Source of the DNA: JBBRCE01 sp038205115
Lineage (GTDB): Bacteria > Planctomycetota > Planctomycetia > Pirellulales > JBBRCE01
DNA: 64,000 bases
Direction: 5' to 3'
Assembly (NCBI GenBank): GCA_038205115.1
Contig: JBBRCE010000007.1
Coordinates: forward strand, 62,001-126,000
Position 1 is the first letter of the stretch. Each line of letters begins with the position of its first letter. The position numbers were made by a program, and so were the translations under genes. The notes beneath the pieces were generated by a model. It was not told the DNA's origin. It ran no database searches and saw only the letters and a list, made by a program, of their open reading frames with translations. This document shows, piece by piece, positions 46,386 to 55,121 of this stretch.

Positions 46386-48623
46386 ATGTCCGAATACAAA
46401 GTCATCGGCACGCGTCCCGTACGTCACGACGGCGCGGATAAAGTCACCGGCCGCGCGGTTTACGGTGCCGACTTGCAAATGGCCGGCCTGGTGTACGGCA
46501 AAATTCTCCGCAGCCCGCACCCGCACGCGCGGATCAAGCACATCAACCTAGACGCTGCCCGCAAACATCCGGGCGTGTTGGCCGTCATTACCAGCGCCGA
46601 CTTTCCGAATCTGAAAGACAAAATGGCCGACCTGGGCGAAGGCATGGTCAATCTGGCCGACCTGGGCGCCAACGTCTTGGCTCACGACAAAGTGCTTTAT
46701 AAAGGTCACGCCGTGGCTGCCGTGGCGGCGCGCTCGCTGCACGAGGCGGAAGCGGCGCTGAAAAAGATTCTCATCGAGTACGACGTTCTGCCGCACGTGA
46801 TTTCGCCCGTGGATGCCATGCGTTCTGACGCCCCGCTGCTGCACGAGCAGCTTCGCACGTCCGACATGGGCAAGCCGTCCGACAAGCCCAGCAATGTCGC
46901 GGCGATTGTTCGATTCGAAAAAGGCAATCCCGAGCAGGGCTTTGCCGCAGCGGATGAAATCGTCGAAGCCACGTTCGAGACGGCCACCGTGCATCAAGGC
47001 TACATCGAACCGCAAGTTGCCACGGCCATGTGGAATCACGATGGCCACGTGACGGTTTGGACGGCCACGCAAGGTGCGTTTGCGGCCCGCGCGCAAACGG
47101 CCGAATTACTGCAGATTCCGGTTTCGCAAGTCACCGTGGTGCCGTGCGAAATCGGCGGCGGTTTTGGCGGAAAAATTGCCGTGTACCTGGAACCGGTGGC
47201 GGCCATCCTCAGTAAGCATTGCGGCCGTCCGGTCAAAATCGTGATGCAACGCGACGAAGTCTTCGAAGGCACTGGCCCCACGCCGGGCTCGCGCGTCCGC
47301 GTCAAGTTGGGCGCCAAACGCGATGGCACGTTGGTGGCCGGCGATGCCGAACTGATCTACGACGCCGGCGCTTATCCCGGCGGCATGATTGGTCCCGGCT
47401 GCATGTGCGTCTTCAGTTGTTACGAAATTCCGCACGCCCGCGTCATCGGCTACGACGTTTGCGCCAACAAACCCAAGACGCAAGCTTATCGCGCGCCAGG
47501 CGCCACGCAGGCGGCGTTTGCCTGCGAATCGGTGCTGGACGAACTGGCCGAAAAGCTGGGAATCGATCCGTTGGAAATGCGTCTGAAAAACGCTGCCCGC
47601 GAAGGCACGCGCCGCGTCGACGGGCCGGTGTATCCTCGAGTCGGTTTTATCGAAACGCTCGAAGCGGCCAAGAACAGTCCGCACTGGCAATCGAAACTTA
47701 GCGGACCGTACCGCGGCCGCGGTATCGCCAGCGGCTATTGGTTCAACATCGGTTTGAAATCGGCCGTTACGGCCAGCGTCAACGGAGACGGCACGGTCAA
47801 TCTGATTGAAGGCTCCACGGACATCGGTGGCACGCGAACCTCCATCGCCATGCAACTGGCCGAAACGCTGGGCATCACCGCCGCCGAAGTTCACCCCCGC
47901 GTGGCCGATACGGACGGCGTCGGCTACACGGATGTCACCGGTGGCAGCCGCACCACGTTTGCAACCGGGCTGGCCGCCTATCACGTCGGCCTGGATTTAC
48001 GTCAGCAAATGCGCGAGCGCGCCGCGCTGCTTTGGGAATGTCAACCGGACGAAGTGACGGTCGAAGGCGGCAGCTATCGTCGCAACGGTCACGCTTTGAC
48101 TTTCAAGGAGTTGGCAGGCAAACTGCACGACACCGGCGGACCGGTGGTGGGGCGCGCCAGTGTCGATGCGCCGGGGCCTACCAACGGTTTTGGCACGCAC
48201 ATCGTTGACGTTGAAGTCGATCCCGAGACCGGCAAAGTCACCGTCTTGCGATACACCGTGATACAAGACGCCGGCAAGGCAATTCATCCCAGCTATGTCG
48301 AAGGTCAACTGCAGGGCGGCGCGGTCCAAGGCATCGGTTGGGCGCTCAACGAAGAATACGTGTTCGGCAGCGACGGCCGGATGCAAAACGCCAGCTATCT
48401 CGACTACCGCATGCCAACGGCCCTGGATGTGCCGATGATCGAAACCATCATTGTGGAAGTGCCCAACCCCAACCATCCCTACGGCGTGCGTGGCGTGGGC
48501 GAAACGCCCATCGTGCCGCCGCCAGCCGCCCTAGCCATTGCACTGCACCGCGCCACCGGCATCCGCTTCCGCAGCCTGCCAATGAGCCCGCCCAAGGTTT
48601 GGCGTGCACTGCAAGGTTCGTAA
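46386..48623 (+). CDS. Xanthine-dehydrogenase-family molybdopterin-binding subunit
   Basis: A 745-residue protein from ATG 46386. It has the two-domain layout of the family: the small N-terminal domain ('RHDGADKVTGRAVYGADLQMAGLVYGKILRSPHPHARI') and the MoCo-binding body with 'CEIGGGFGGK', 'AYRAPGATQAAFACESVLDELAEKLGIDPLEMRLKNA', 'GSTDIGGTRTSIAMQLAETLG' and 'YGVRGVGETPIVPPPAALA'. The Glu in GVGE is the catalytic base. It oxidises a purine, aldehyde or aromatic heterocycle by hydroxylation. It pairs with the [2Fe-2S] subunit upstream; the cofactor enzyme MoeA is encoded at 31.9 kb. A partner FAD subunit was not found. Confidence 0.94.
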   Translation: MSEYKVIGTRPVRHDGADKVTGRAVYGADLQMAGLVYGKILRSPHPHARIKHINLDAARKHPGVLAVITSADFPNLKDKMADLGEGMVNLADLGANVLAHDKVLYKGHAVAAVAARSLHEAEAALKKILIEYDVLPHVISPVDAMRSDAPLLHEQLRTSDMGKPSDKPSNVAAIVRFEKGNPEQGFAAADEIVEATFETATVHQGYIEPQVATAMWNHDGHVTVWTATQGAFAARAQTAELLQIPVSQVTVVPCEIGGGFGGKIAVYLEPVAAILSKHCGRPVKIVMQRDEVFEGTGPTPGSRVRVKLGAKRDGTLVAGDAELIYDAGAYPGGMIGPGCMCVFSCYEIPHARVIGYDVCANKPKTQAYRAPGATQAAFACESVLDELAEKLGIDPLEMRLKNAAREGTRRVDGPVYPRVGFIETLEAAKNSPHWQSKLSGPYRGRGIASGYWFNIGLKSAVTASVNGDGTVNLIEGSTDIGGTRTSIAMQLAETLGITAAEVHPRVADTDGVGYTDVTGGSRTTFATGLAAYHVGLDLRQQMRERAALLWECQPDEVTVEGGSYRRNGHALTFKELAGKLHDTGGPVVGRASVDAPGPTNGFGTHIVDVEVDPETGKVTVLRYTVIQDAGKAIHPSYVEGQLQGGAVQGIGWALNEEYVFGSDGRMQNASYLDYRMPTALDVPMIETIIVEVPNPNHPYGVRGVGETPIVPPPAALAIALHRATGIRFRSLPMSPPKVWRALQGS

Positions 48624-48661
48624 AATCCAGTCTTTCGAGCAAAATCGTACCCACACTGCTC

Positions 48662-48693
48662 AGTTCGGTGTAGTATATATACTACACCGAACT
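48662..48693. promoter_or_regulatory. 32-bp perfect palindrome, probable operator of the AbiE-like pair
   Basis: The 32 bases are a perfect dyad centred at TATA, with core GTAGTATATATACTAC and arms AGTTCGGT/ACCGAACT. It lies 39 bp past the molybdoenzyme stop and 153 bp before the AbiEi-like start. It has no T-tract, so it is not a terminator. It shares its core with the palindrome at 48781-48810. Confidence 0.75.
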
Positions 48694-48776
48694 AATCAAG
48701 CTCGCGACGGTTCGAGCACTAATCGCCGACCAGGTAACGCCTTACACTATGTTTGAGCGAATCCATTGCGTGCATT

Positions 48777-48814
48777 CCAATTGGCATGTAGTATCTATAC
48801 TACATGCCAAATGG
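48777..48814. promoter_or_regulatory. Second palindromic operator before the AbiEi-like gene
   Basis: TTGGCATGTAGTAT (48781-48794), spacer CT, ATACTACATGCCAA (48797-48810) form a 14-bp perfect dyad; the outer bases extend the pairing with one mismatch to 38 bp. Core GTAGTATCTATACTAC equals that of the first palindrome except the central bases. It ends 32 bp before the AbiEi-like ATG, an ideal place for autorepression. Confidence 0.75.
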
Positions 48815-48845
48815 TCTTATGCAGGCGGGTAGTAGGGGGAATGGT

Positions 48846-49721
48846 ATGGCCGGAAAACCTCGGATCGCGTCTAGCCGTAACGACATCGCCTCGTTCTTTC
48901 AGAAATCGAATCGGACCGTATTTGCCAAAGCGGACATCGACAGGATCATCGATCAGAACCGATTGATCTGGAATTTGCCGAATTCGATCACCACAAACGG
49001 CTTTCTCCAGTTCGCGCTAAACTCAACCAGTTTGAGAATGGAGCAAATCCCGTTTGAATACCGGCCCGTCACGCGATACACCTGGGGCGAAGCGCCGACG
49101 TTTTCGCTGGTGCAATCCATCAATGCCAATGGCTACTTCTCGCATTATTCGGCCATGCATCTGCAGGACCTGACCGAGCAATTTCCAACGTCGATTTACT
49201 TCAACCAGGAGCAGCAAGCAACCGGTGGTGGTGGCGGGCTAAGCCAGCGCGGCATTGATCTTTCGTTCCGAGGCAAATGCCGCGTTACGACCAACGTTGC
49301 GCCATTCCGCGATCACCGCATCCACTTGCTCAATGGAAAAAACACCGGGCAACTTGGCGTCGTCGAAATCACCACGACGGCGGGCGAACATTTGCGAGTG
49401 ACGAATCTCGAACGCACGCTGATCGATGCCACAGTGCGACCGGTCTACGCTGGCGGAATTTTCGAGGTCGCCAAAGCGTTCGTGCGCGCCGCTGATCGAC
49501 TTTCCGTCAACAAACTCGTCGCAACATTGAAGCAACTCAATTTCACCTATCCCTATCATCAAGCGATCGGTTATTACCTGCAGCGCGCCGGCGCGTACAC
49601 GTCGAGCCAACTGGAGTTGCTGCGTCAGATCCCGATGGACTGGGATTTTTACCTCGATTACGCGATGAAAGACCCGGCGTACGATTCGCAGTGGCGGTTA
49701 TTCGTTCCCGAGGGTTTTTAA
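48846..49721 (+). CDS. AbiEi-like antitoxin / transcriptional regulator
   Basis: A 291-residue protein. The ATG at 48846 has AGGGGG seven bases before it; ATG 48804 would lie inside the operator. The N-terminal part (about 10-75) looks like a winged helix ('NDIASFFQKSNRTVFAKADIDRIIDQNRLIW'). Then follows the AbiEi body: 'YFSHYSAMHLQDLTEQFPTSIYFNQEQ', 'LLNGKNTGQLGVVEITTTAGEHLRVTNLERTLIDATVRPVYAGG' and a helical C-terminal part. AbiEi proteins neutralise AbiEii nucleotidyltransferase toxins and repress their own promoter. Here the cognate toxin gene is convergent and overlaps by 24 bp at the 3' ends. A GGGGG run in residues 121-125 is a flexible link. Confidence 0.85.
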   Translation: MAGKPRIASSRNDIASFFQKSNRTVFAKADIDRIIDQNRLIWNLPNSITTNGFLQFALNSTSLRMEQIPFEYRPVTRYTWGEAPTFSLVQSINANGYFSHYSAMHLQDLTEQFPTSIYFNQEQQATGGGGGLSQRGIDLSFRGKCRVTTNVAPFRDHRIHLLNGKNTGQLGVVEITTTAGEHLRVTNLERTLIDATVRPVYAGGIFEVAKAFVRAADRLSVNKLVATLKQLNFTYPYHQAIGYYLQRAGAYTSSQLELLRQIPMDWDFYLDYAMKDPAYDSQWRLFVPEGF

Positions 49722-50576
49722 GCCATCGGCCACGAGTTGAGTGACAAAGTCATAATAGAAATCGAACTCTTGCAGCGCAAACTGCGGATGCACGGTGGCC
49801 TTGACTGCGGTAAAGTCCGGTCGATGAAATTCTCGCTGACCTGGAATTCGATGCAGCAGAGACAACGGCACTCGTTTCGCGGCGAAAATTTTAGGTAGCA
49901 GCGTCAGGATTTCGTTGCCGCCAACGTCGATGGGGTAACGCTGCGCGATGCTGTGGATATCGACAAAGTCGCGCGCCCGCGCGGATGCATGGTTGTGCAT
50001 TTTCCGCGTGTATTCCGGCATTTGTTGGCAGATGGCGCGAAGCTTCTCACACACAATCATCAGCGGCGTGTAGGCGTAGATCGTGAGAAAATCGAGTTGC
50101 GCGGACTGTTTCGGTTCGCAATACTCGTGTTTGCTGATGTCAATTTCAAAGCGAGTCGAGCCTCGCTGGCCTACGCTGGCCGCATTCCTTCGCAACTGTT
50201 CGAGGTTGCCGGCGAACTTCCGAAAAAGTCGCGTCTCGATGATTTTGAAATCGATCTGGTAGCCGCCCCAGAAAGGTTTCATATCGTCGCTCAGTTTGTC
50301 CGGCTTCTCCAGAACATTGACGTCGAACACCTCGAACTGAACGTCCGCAAACGCGGATTTAAGGCAAAACTCGATGCGACGCTGCAATTCGACGGCCGGC
50401 CCTAGATCACCGTCGACGGAAAAATCCAGATCCGCCGAAGCACGCGCCGACAAATCATAGACCACATCCAGTAGGTTTCCGCCTTTGAGCACCAGGCGGT
50501 GCAGCAAACTGTCGTCAGAGAACAGCGCCTTGATCGTCAGCCGCTTGATCTTTGGGACAAAGTCCGCATCCGGCAT
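49698..50576 (-). CDS. AbiEii/AbiGii-family nucleotidyltransferase toxin
   Basis: A 292-residue protein from ATG 50576. AbiEii marks are 'LVLKGGNLLDVVYDLSARASADLDFSVDG', giving the KGG...R.S.DLDF nucleotidyltransferase core at about 31-55, then 'GYQIDFKIIETRLF', 'IVCEKLRAICQQMPEYTRK' and 'ASARARDFVDIHSIAQRY'. These toxins add nucleotides to tRNA or other targets to stop growth, often during phage attack. The gene is transcribed opposite to its likely antitoxin and must have its own promoter, probably in the 109-bp gap before the methyltransferase. Stop codons of both genes lie in the 24-bp overlap. Confidence 0.88.
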   Translation of the reverse strand: MPDADFVPKIKRLTIKALFSDDSLLHRLVLKGGNLLDVVYDLSARASADLDFSVDGDLGPAVELQRRIEFCLKSAFADVQFEVFDVNVLEKPDKLSDDMKPFWGGYQIDFKIIETRLFRKFAGNLEQLRRNAASVGQRGSTRFEIDISKHEYCEPKQSAQLDFLTIYAYTPLMIVCEKLRAICQQMPEYTRKMHNHASARARDFVDIHSIAQRYPIDVGGNEILTLLPKIFAAKRVPLSLLHRIPGQREFHRPDFTAVKATVHPQFALQEFDFYYDFVTQLVADGLKTLGNE

Positions 50577-50685
50577 AACTGCAGGCTTTTCGTTGGAGGA
50601 CTGATCGTCTCAGACCGGCGTGAAATCCAAACCGCGGATCGCAACGTTCAAATACAAGCAACTCGCCGTGATGTTCGCCGCAAAT

Positions 50686-51621
50686 TTACTTTTTCGAGGT
50701 TGCCTTCGATGGGACTTTCAGCTTTTGTTGCTTCACAATCCGACGCTTCGGCTTCTCTCCGCGGATTTTGCCGTTGGCGGTCGTCGGGGCGCTGATCAGC
50801 GGTTCGGGCGCGCCTTCTAATGCGTCGCCAGGGCGGACGGCTGCCAAGCGGGCCGTGCCACGCGTCACGTAATCTGCCGAAATGTCAAAGCCCAGGCAGC
50901 GACGATCCAACTTGCGGGCGACCACCAACGTGGATGCGCTGCCGGAAAACGGATCGACCACCAACTCGCCCGGGTTCGAACTGGCGCGGATGATCCGGCC
51001 CAGCAGTTGTTCAGGCATCTGACAACCGTGGTAGCCTGCCCGCTCTTTGAACGTGCCATTGACGCGCGGAAAGTACCAAGTGTCTTCGTCCGGCGTGAAG
51101 CCGTCGACGCAATCCTGTGGGCGGAGAATCCAGGTGTCGTCCGGCAGGCGGCCATCGGGGTTTGCCCGGCTGTCGGCGTAAACGAGTTGCCGCGCGGAGG
51201 GCACGCGGATCGCCTTGATGTTGAAGGTGAACTTCTTGGGATCTTTCACAAACTGAAACAGATGCGCGTGCGAGCGCGTGAACTTGTTTTTGCAGTTCAC
51301 GCCAAACGTGTAATACCAAATTACCCAACTGCGGCAGGTAAAACCAATTTCGCGCGACGCCACTTTCAACTCCGCTGCGTATTCGTCGCCAATCGCTAGC
51401 CAAAACGTGCCGTCGGGCTTGAGCGCCCGATGCACGCCGCCAATCCACTGCTTGGACCAAGCGAGATAATCGTCACACTGTTTGGAGTCTTCGTATTCGT
51501 CGTACTTGTAGCCGATGTTGAAAGGGGGATCGGCAAACACGAGATCCACTGTGCCAGCCGACATCTTCGCCAGCGCCGTAACGCAATCGATCCGCTGAAC
51601 GCTGTTCTCCTGATAGGCCAC
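50686..51621 (-). CDS. DNA (N4/N6) methyltransferase, beta-class
   Basis: A 311-residue protein. I chose the GTG at 51621 ('[20 protein letters not shown]'), with GGAG six bases before; an ATG at 51690 would add 23 atypical residues. Catalytic motif IV '[19 protein letters not shown]' comes before the AdoMet-binding motif I '[27 protein letters not shown]', the order of the beta class. The target domain in between contains '[49 protein letters not shown]'. The C terminus is lysine-rich. No restriction enzyme gene is adjacent, so it is an orphan or a solitary regulatory methylase. It is next to the AbiE-like pair. Confidence 0.93.
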   Translation of the reverse strand: MAYQENSVQRIDCVTALAKMSAGTVDLVFADPPFNIGYKYDEYEDSKQCDDYLAWSKQWIGGVHRALKPDGTFWLAIGDEYAAELKVASREIGFTCRSWVIWYYTFGVNCKNKFTRSHAHLFQFVKDPKKFTFNIKAIRVPSARQLVYADSRANPDGRLPDDTWILRPQDCVDGFTPDEDTWYFPRVNGTFKERAGYHGCQMPEQLLGRIIRASSNPGELVVDPFSGSASTLVVARKLDRRCLGFDISADYVTRGTARLAAVRPGDALEGAPEPLISAPTTANGKIRGEKPKRRIVKQQKLKVPSKATSKK

Positions 51622-51853
51622 GGGGCACTCCAATTGCAAAAGCTGGCTCGGCGAATTGCCACGGCACGGCACGTCGTTTGAATATAACATTTTGCCAGCA
51701 GAATTCTATCGACCGTTTGCCCCGCGCCAACACGCAAGACCTGTTCGATTGCGGCGGCCACTGCGGCGGCGCGCGCCAATTCGCCTGGAGGGCGTACCAC
51801 GTTATACTGGCCGCTGGCAATGCCGGGGTGGCTTCGCCCAACTGATCGAGAAT

Positions 51854-52564
51854 ATGACGATGGCTGACGACGATTTTGAGCTGGAATCTCTGGCCGCCTA
51901 TTTGCATTTAGGCGTGGCGCAGGTTGCGCGACTGGTCGAACGCGGCAAGATCCCCGGACGGCGCGTCGGTGGGCAATGGCGTTTTTCGCAGGCGGAGGTC
52001 AACCAATGGCTCGAAGCGCGGATCGGCTTGTCTGATGACGACGATCTGCTGCAAATGGATTCGATTCTACAACTCGACGAAAGCAGTCCCGCGTTCGAAC
52101 CGATTTCTCTGGTCGAAATGCTGCCTTCCGAGGCGATTGCCGTGCCACTCATGGCGCGGACGCGCGGTTCGGTCATTTCCGATCTGGTCCAGCAGGCCGC
52201 TCGCACCGGTTGGCTGTGGGACGCGGCAAAAATGATTGAGGCCGTACGACAGCGCGAAGCCTTGCATCCCACGGCGCAAGAAAACGGCGTCGCGTTGTTG
52301 CATCCGCGGCGGCCGCTGACGACGATCCTTGGCCACGCGTTTCTGGCATTCGGTCGCACCGAGCGCGGCATTCCGTTTGGCGGTCGTAACACCACCGACC
52401 TGTTCTTTTTGATCTGCTCGATCAACGATCGCAGCCACTTGCGGACTTTGTCGCGATTGAGCCAGGTGTTGATGAAGGACGACGTGCTGCAGGAACTGCG
52501 CCGCGCCGCCGACGCCGCAGGCGTGCGCGAAGTGATTGCCGCCGCCGAAAGCAGCACGTCATGA
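51854..52564 (+). CDS. Excisionase-type HTH fused to PTS EIIA-like domain
   Basis: A 236-residue protein; ATG 51854 is used, with ATG 51860 as an alternative. The first 55 residues are a MerR/excisionase helix-turn-helix ('LESLAAYLHLGVAQVARLVERGKIPGRRVGGQWRFSQAEVNQWLEARI'). Residues 80-230 match the PTS EIIA (fructose/nitrogen) fold: 'LVQQAARTGWLWDAAKMIEAVRQREALHPTAQENGVALLHPRRP' and 'TDLFFLICSINDRSHLRTLSRLSQVL'. The phosphoacceptor His is kept in 'GVALLHPRR', where PtsN has 'LPHxR'. This should be a DNA-binding regulator tuned by phosphorylation. It overlaps the next gene by ATGA. Confidence 0.88.
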   Translation: MTMADDDFELESLAAYLHLGVAQVARLVERGKIPGRRVGGQWRFSQAEVNQWLEARIGLSDDDDLLQMDSILQLDESSPAFEPISLVEMLPSEAIAVPLMARTRGSVISDLVQQAARTGWLWDAAKMIEAVRQREALHPTAQENGVALLHPRRPLTTILGHAFLAFGRTERGIPFGGRNTTDLFFLICSINDRSHLRTLSRLSQVLMKDDVLQELRRAADAAGVREVIAAAESSTS

Positions 52565-53409
52565 AGCAAAAGCAACTCGGCGCGAGTGATCCGCCATCGG
52601 TTTCCCAGAGCTGTGAGCGCCGTTTAAACATTTTGGTGTTAGGCGATGTCGAACAGCCGGAACTTGCTGACTGCATCGCTCAACTGCGGAGTGATGGCGC
52701 GCAGGTGATCGCTGGCATGCCACATTCACTGATCCACAGTGCGGCCGCGGCCGAGTTCGAATTGATTGTAGTTGCCGCCGCCGCGCCGGGTCGCATTGCG
52801 GCAGCCGACGTCCAGCAATTACGCCGTGCGGCACCGCTCGCCCGGATTGCCGGCTTGCTGGGCAGTTGGTGCGAAGGCGAAATGCGTTCCGGCAAACCGT
52901 GGCCCGGTGTGCCGCGCGTCTACTGGCATCAGTGGCCCCAGCGCTATCTGCGTGAAAGGACGGCTATGTTGGCCGGCAAACTTTCCGGTTGGACATTACC
53001 GCCCAGTGCCAGCGACGAAGAACGCTGGCAGCAGACTGCTGCCGCGCTGGGTGATCCGATCCGGTTGGCTGACGGCATAACCGCCATCGTAGCTGGCGAC
53101 CTGCACACTTATGAGGCGCTGGCCGATGTCTGCCATCGTAGCGGCGGGCTAACGCAGTGGTCGCGAGGCGATTTTCCGGGGGAGATTGGTGATGTTCGCC
53201 GAGTGCTGGTCAGCGGACAACGGACCAACGACGCGGAGTTCGCGCGCTATCGCCAATTGCGCCAGCGACTGCCCACAGCGCGGATTGTGGCGTTGATGGA
53301 TTTTCCACGTCACGACGACCTGTTGCGCGCACATGAGGCTGGCGTGGATGCCGTGGTGTCGCGGCCGTTTTCCGTCGATGAGTTGCGGGCCGTACTGTTC
53401 GACGGATGA
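52561..53409 (+). CDS. Hypothetical protein with receiver-like C-terminal part, coupled to the HTH-EIIA gene
   Basis: A 282-residue protein whose ATG overlaps the preceding stop (ATGA), so translation is probably coupled. Two alpha/beta segments can be seen. The first (residues 20-95) begins 'RRLNILVLGDVEQPELADCIAQLRSDG', a Rossmann-like or receiver-like strand-helix start. The second (about 205-280) reads 'VRRVLVSGQRTNDAEFARYRQLRQRLPTARIVALMDFPRHDDLLRAHEAGVDAVVSRPFSVDELRAVLF'. Its last strands resemble the end of a response-regulator receiver domain (K-to-R at the 'KPF' position) but the phosphate-accepting Asp is not obvious. No family is recognised; likely a partner of the upstream regulator. 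Confidence 0.7.
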   Translation: MKQKQLGASDPPSVSQSCERRLNILVLGDVEQPELADCIAQLRSDGAQVIAGMPHSLIHSAAAAEFELIVVAAAAPGRIAAADVQQLRRAAPLARIAGLLGSWCEGEMRSGKPWPGVPRVYWHQWPQRYLRERTAMLAGKLSGWTLPPSASDEERWQQTAAALGDPIRLADGITAIVAGDLHTYEALADVCHRSGGLTQWSRGDFPGEIGDVRRVLVSGQRTNDAEFARYRQLRQRLPTARIVALMDFPRHDDLLRAHEAGVDAVVSRPFSVDELRAVLFDG

Positions 53410-53431
53410 GCGTGACGGGTGGGTGCGCGAG

Positions 53432-54250
53432 TCAATCTGGCCGCGATTCGGCAGAGTCGCGCGGTACGAGTTGAACGATGGCTTCTACCAAAAACTTGGC
53501 CAACCGCGTCGAGGCTTCAATGGCCGTCTCGTGCAGCTTCCACAGGTCTTTGATGCTCGAGGGCCGATGAAACAGCGCGCCCATCGCGGCGCCAAACCGC
53601 TGAGCGCCCGACGTGCGACTCATCAGTCGATCGAGATCGGCCGGCAACTCGTCATCCATGGCGTCGGAAATCACGCGAATCGAGATCAGTGGCTGCGCGA
53701 GTCGTTGGCAAACTTCGGCGACCGCCAGCGTCTCCATATCGACGGCCAACGCGCCGCTGCGCTGGCCGAGCAGGCGCTTATCGGCCGCACGATTGACGAT
53801 TTTGTCGCCGGTCAGAATTTTGCCGCGATGCACCGCGGCGCTTTCAAGGAAACGGGCAAGTTTCTCCGGCAAGGTGATCGGAATATCTCCAATTTCCGCA
53901 GCCCCGGCGCGGCCCACCGCGTTGGCCAGCAGTCGATCGTTGCGGCGCAGTTCGGGCTGCAGACCGCCGGCAAACCCGCACGAAATCAGCCAAGCCGGGC
54001 GATGGCCGGCAATCAGTGTTTCGGTTGCTTGCGAGGCCGCTTCGCAACCCGCGCCGGAATTCAGCATCGTGATCTTCCGTCCCTGCAGCCAGCCTGAGGT
54101 GAGAGTGAAGGCGGCGGTTTTGAAATTCACGCGGTTCGCCAGGCAATCTGCAAATGCGCCGGATTCGAACGAGAGCGCAAAAACCAAGCCGACATCGCAG
54201 CGCGACGTAGCAGGCGGGCGGGGCGGTTCAGATGAGATCAAAGGCTGCAT
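53432..54250 (-). CDS. Phosphorylase / MTA-SAH nucleosidase-like protein
   Basis: A 272-residue protein from ATG 54250. Features of the PNP/UDP-nucleosidase superfamily are 'VGLVFALSFESGAFADCL' (first strand plus loop), 'ITMLNSGAGCEAASQATETLIAGHRPAWLISCGFAGGLQPELRRNDRLLA', and the catalytic/ribose loop 'ALAVDMETLAVAEVCQRLAQPLISIRVISDAMDDEL' with its Asp. The domain is complete, although shifted by a long C-terminal helix ('SSIKDLWKLHETAIEASTRLAKFL'). The substrate could be methylthioadenosine, S-adenosylhomocysteine or a hopanoid precursor (HpnG-like); it cannot be settled. It converges with the preceding plus-strand gene. Confidence 0.85.
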   Translation of the reverse strand: MQPLISSEPPRPPATSRCDVGLVFALSFESGAFADCLANRVNFKTAAFTLTSGWLQGRKITMLNSGAGCEAASQATETLIAGHRPAWLISCGFAGGLQPELRRNDRLLANAVGRAGAAEIGDIPITLPEKLARFLESAAVHRGKILTGDKIVNRAADKRLLGQRSGALAVDMETLAVAEVCQRLAQPLISIRVISDAMDDELPADLDRLMSRTSGAQRFGAAMGALFHRPSSIKDLWKLHETAIEASTRLAKFLVEAIVQLVPRDSAESRPD

Positions 54251-54539
54251 GCGGCGGGAAAAGATCGCGGTGGCGGAAATCGTAAGCTACTGTTTTTTGC
54301 CTGCATAACGTCACAATCCGAGCGACGCTTGCTCCGATTGTTCCGATTAGGCAGGCGGCGGTAAGTTTTTTGGATTGGCGAACCTTTCCGTGCCGATGGG
54401 ATAGGACAGACGAGTCTCGGCGCGCCGCGAGCGATGGTGAATGCCGTCGATGCAGCCCCGAGTGTACCGCAAGCCACTCCCAATCCACCCTGGTTCGCAC
54501 ATGTTAGCACGTCAGCCATTCACACGAGGAGCGCAGGGG

Positions 54540-54956
54540 ATGATCAACTTCGGCAGCGATCGGACTTCGATCTTACTCATCGACGATGAGCTGGACATCC
54601 TCAACGGCCTCTGCGCCCTGTTGAAGACTGCCGGATATCATTGCCATCCGTGCCAAGACGAGCAAGCGGCACTGACGACTTTGCAAGACGTCACGCCGGA
54701 TTTGATTATCTCGGACATCAACCTCAACGGCCATAGCGGCCTGGCATTGTGCGAACGCCTGAAAAAGCGGCACAGCCTGAGCGATGTGCCGCTGATGTTT
54801 TTGAGCGGTGCGCAAATCCCCGACATTATTCGCCGCTCGCACGAAGCTGGCGGAACCTATTATCTCCGCAAGCCTTACGATTCCAGCGTGTTGCTGGAAC
54901 TGATCGATAAAGCGCTGTGGATGCCGCACCTGGTGGGCGCGCACGGCCGAAGCTAG
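54540..54956 (+). CDS. Single-domain response regulator (CheY-like)
   Basis: A 138-residue protein. I chose the ATG at 54540, preceded by GAGGAGCGCAGGGG; the frame runs back to 54441. The receiver fold is complete: 'SILLIDDELDILNGLCALLKTAG' (acidic pair), phosphoacceptor Asp in 'DLIISDINLNGHSGL', Ser in 'PLMFLSGAQ' and Lys in 'YYLRKPYDSSVLLELI'. No output domain follows. It could accept phosphate from an orphan kinase such as the one at 27.6 kb, but nothing in the sequence links them. A strong terminator begins 37 bp after the stop. Confidence 0.92.
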   Translation: MINFGSDRTSILLIDDELDILNGLCALLKTAGYHCHPCQDEQAALTTLQDVTPDLIISDINLNGHSGLALCERLKKRHSLSDVPLMFLSGAQIPDIIRRSHEAGGTYYLRKPYDSSVLLELIDKALWMPHLVGAHGRS

Positions 54957-54992
54957 GGAATTCGCCGCGGATCGCAAACCAAAATTCAACTT

Positions 54993-55038
54993 GACGCCCG
55001 ATTGTCGCAGCAGCCGACAATCGGGCGTCTCTTTTTTT
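54993..55038 (+). terminator. Rho-independent terminator of the response regulator gene
   Basis: GACGCCCGATTGTCG (54993-55007), loop CAGCAGC, CGACAATCGGGCGTC (55015-55029) form a perfect 15-bp stem followed by TCTTTTTTT. It is oriented for the plus strand and starts 37 bp past the response regulator stop. Confidence 0.92.
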
Positions 55039-55121
55039 CGCGACTACGAAACCATTGCAAAAGTCGCTGCCGAACGGCCCTTTTTCGCCCCAAGCTGCAA
55101 TGCTGGCAGCAGTTAACGAAA

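Noticed and set aside
50686..51621. Complete restriction-modification system
   Set aside because: No restriction endonuclease or specificity gene is adjacent to the methyltransferase.
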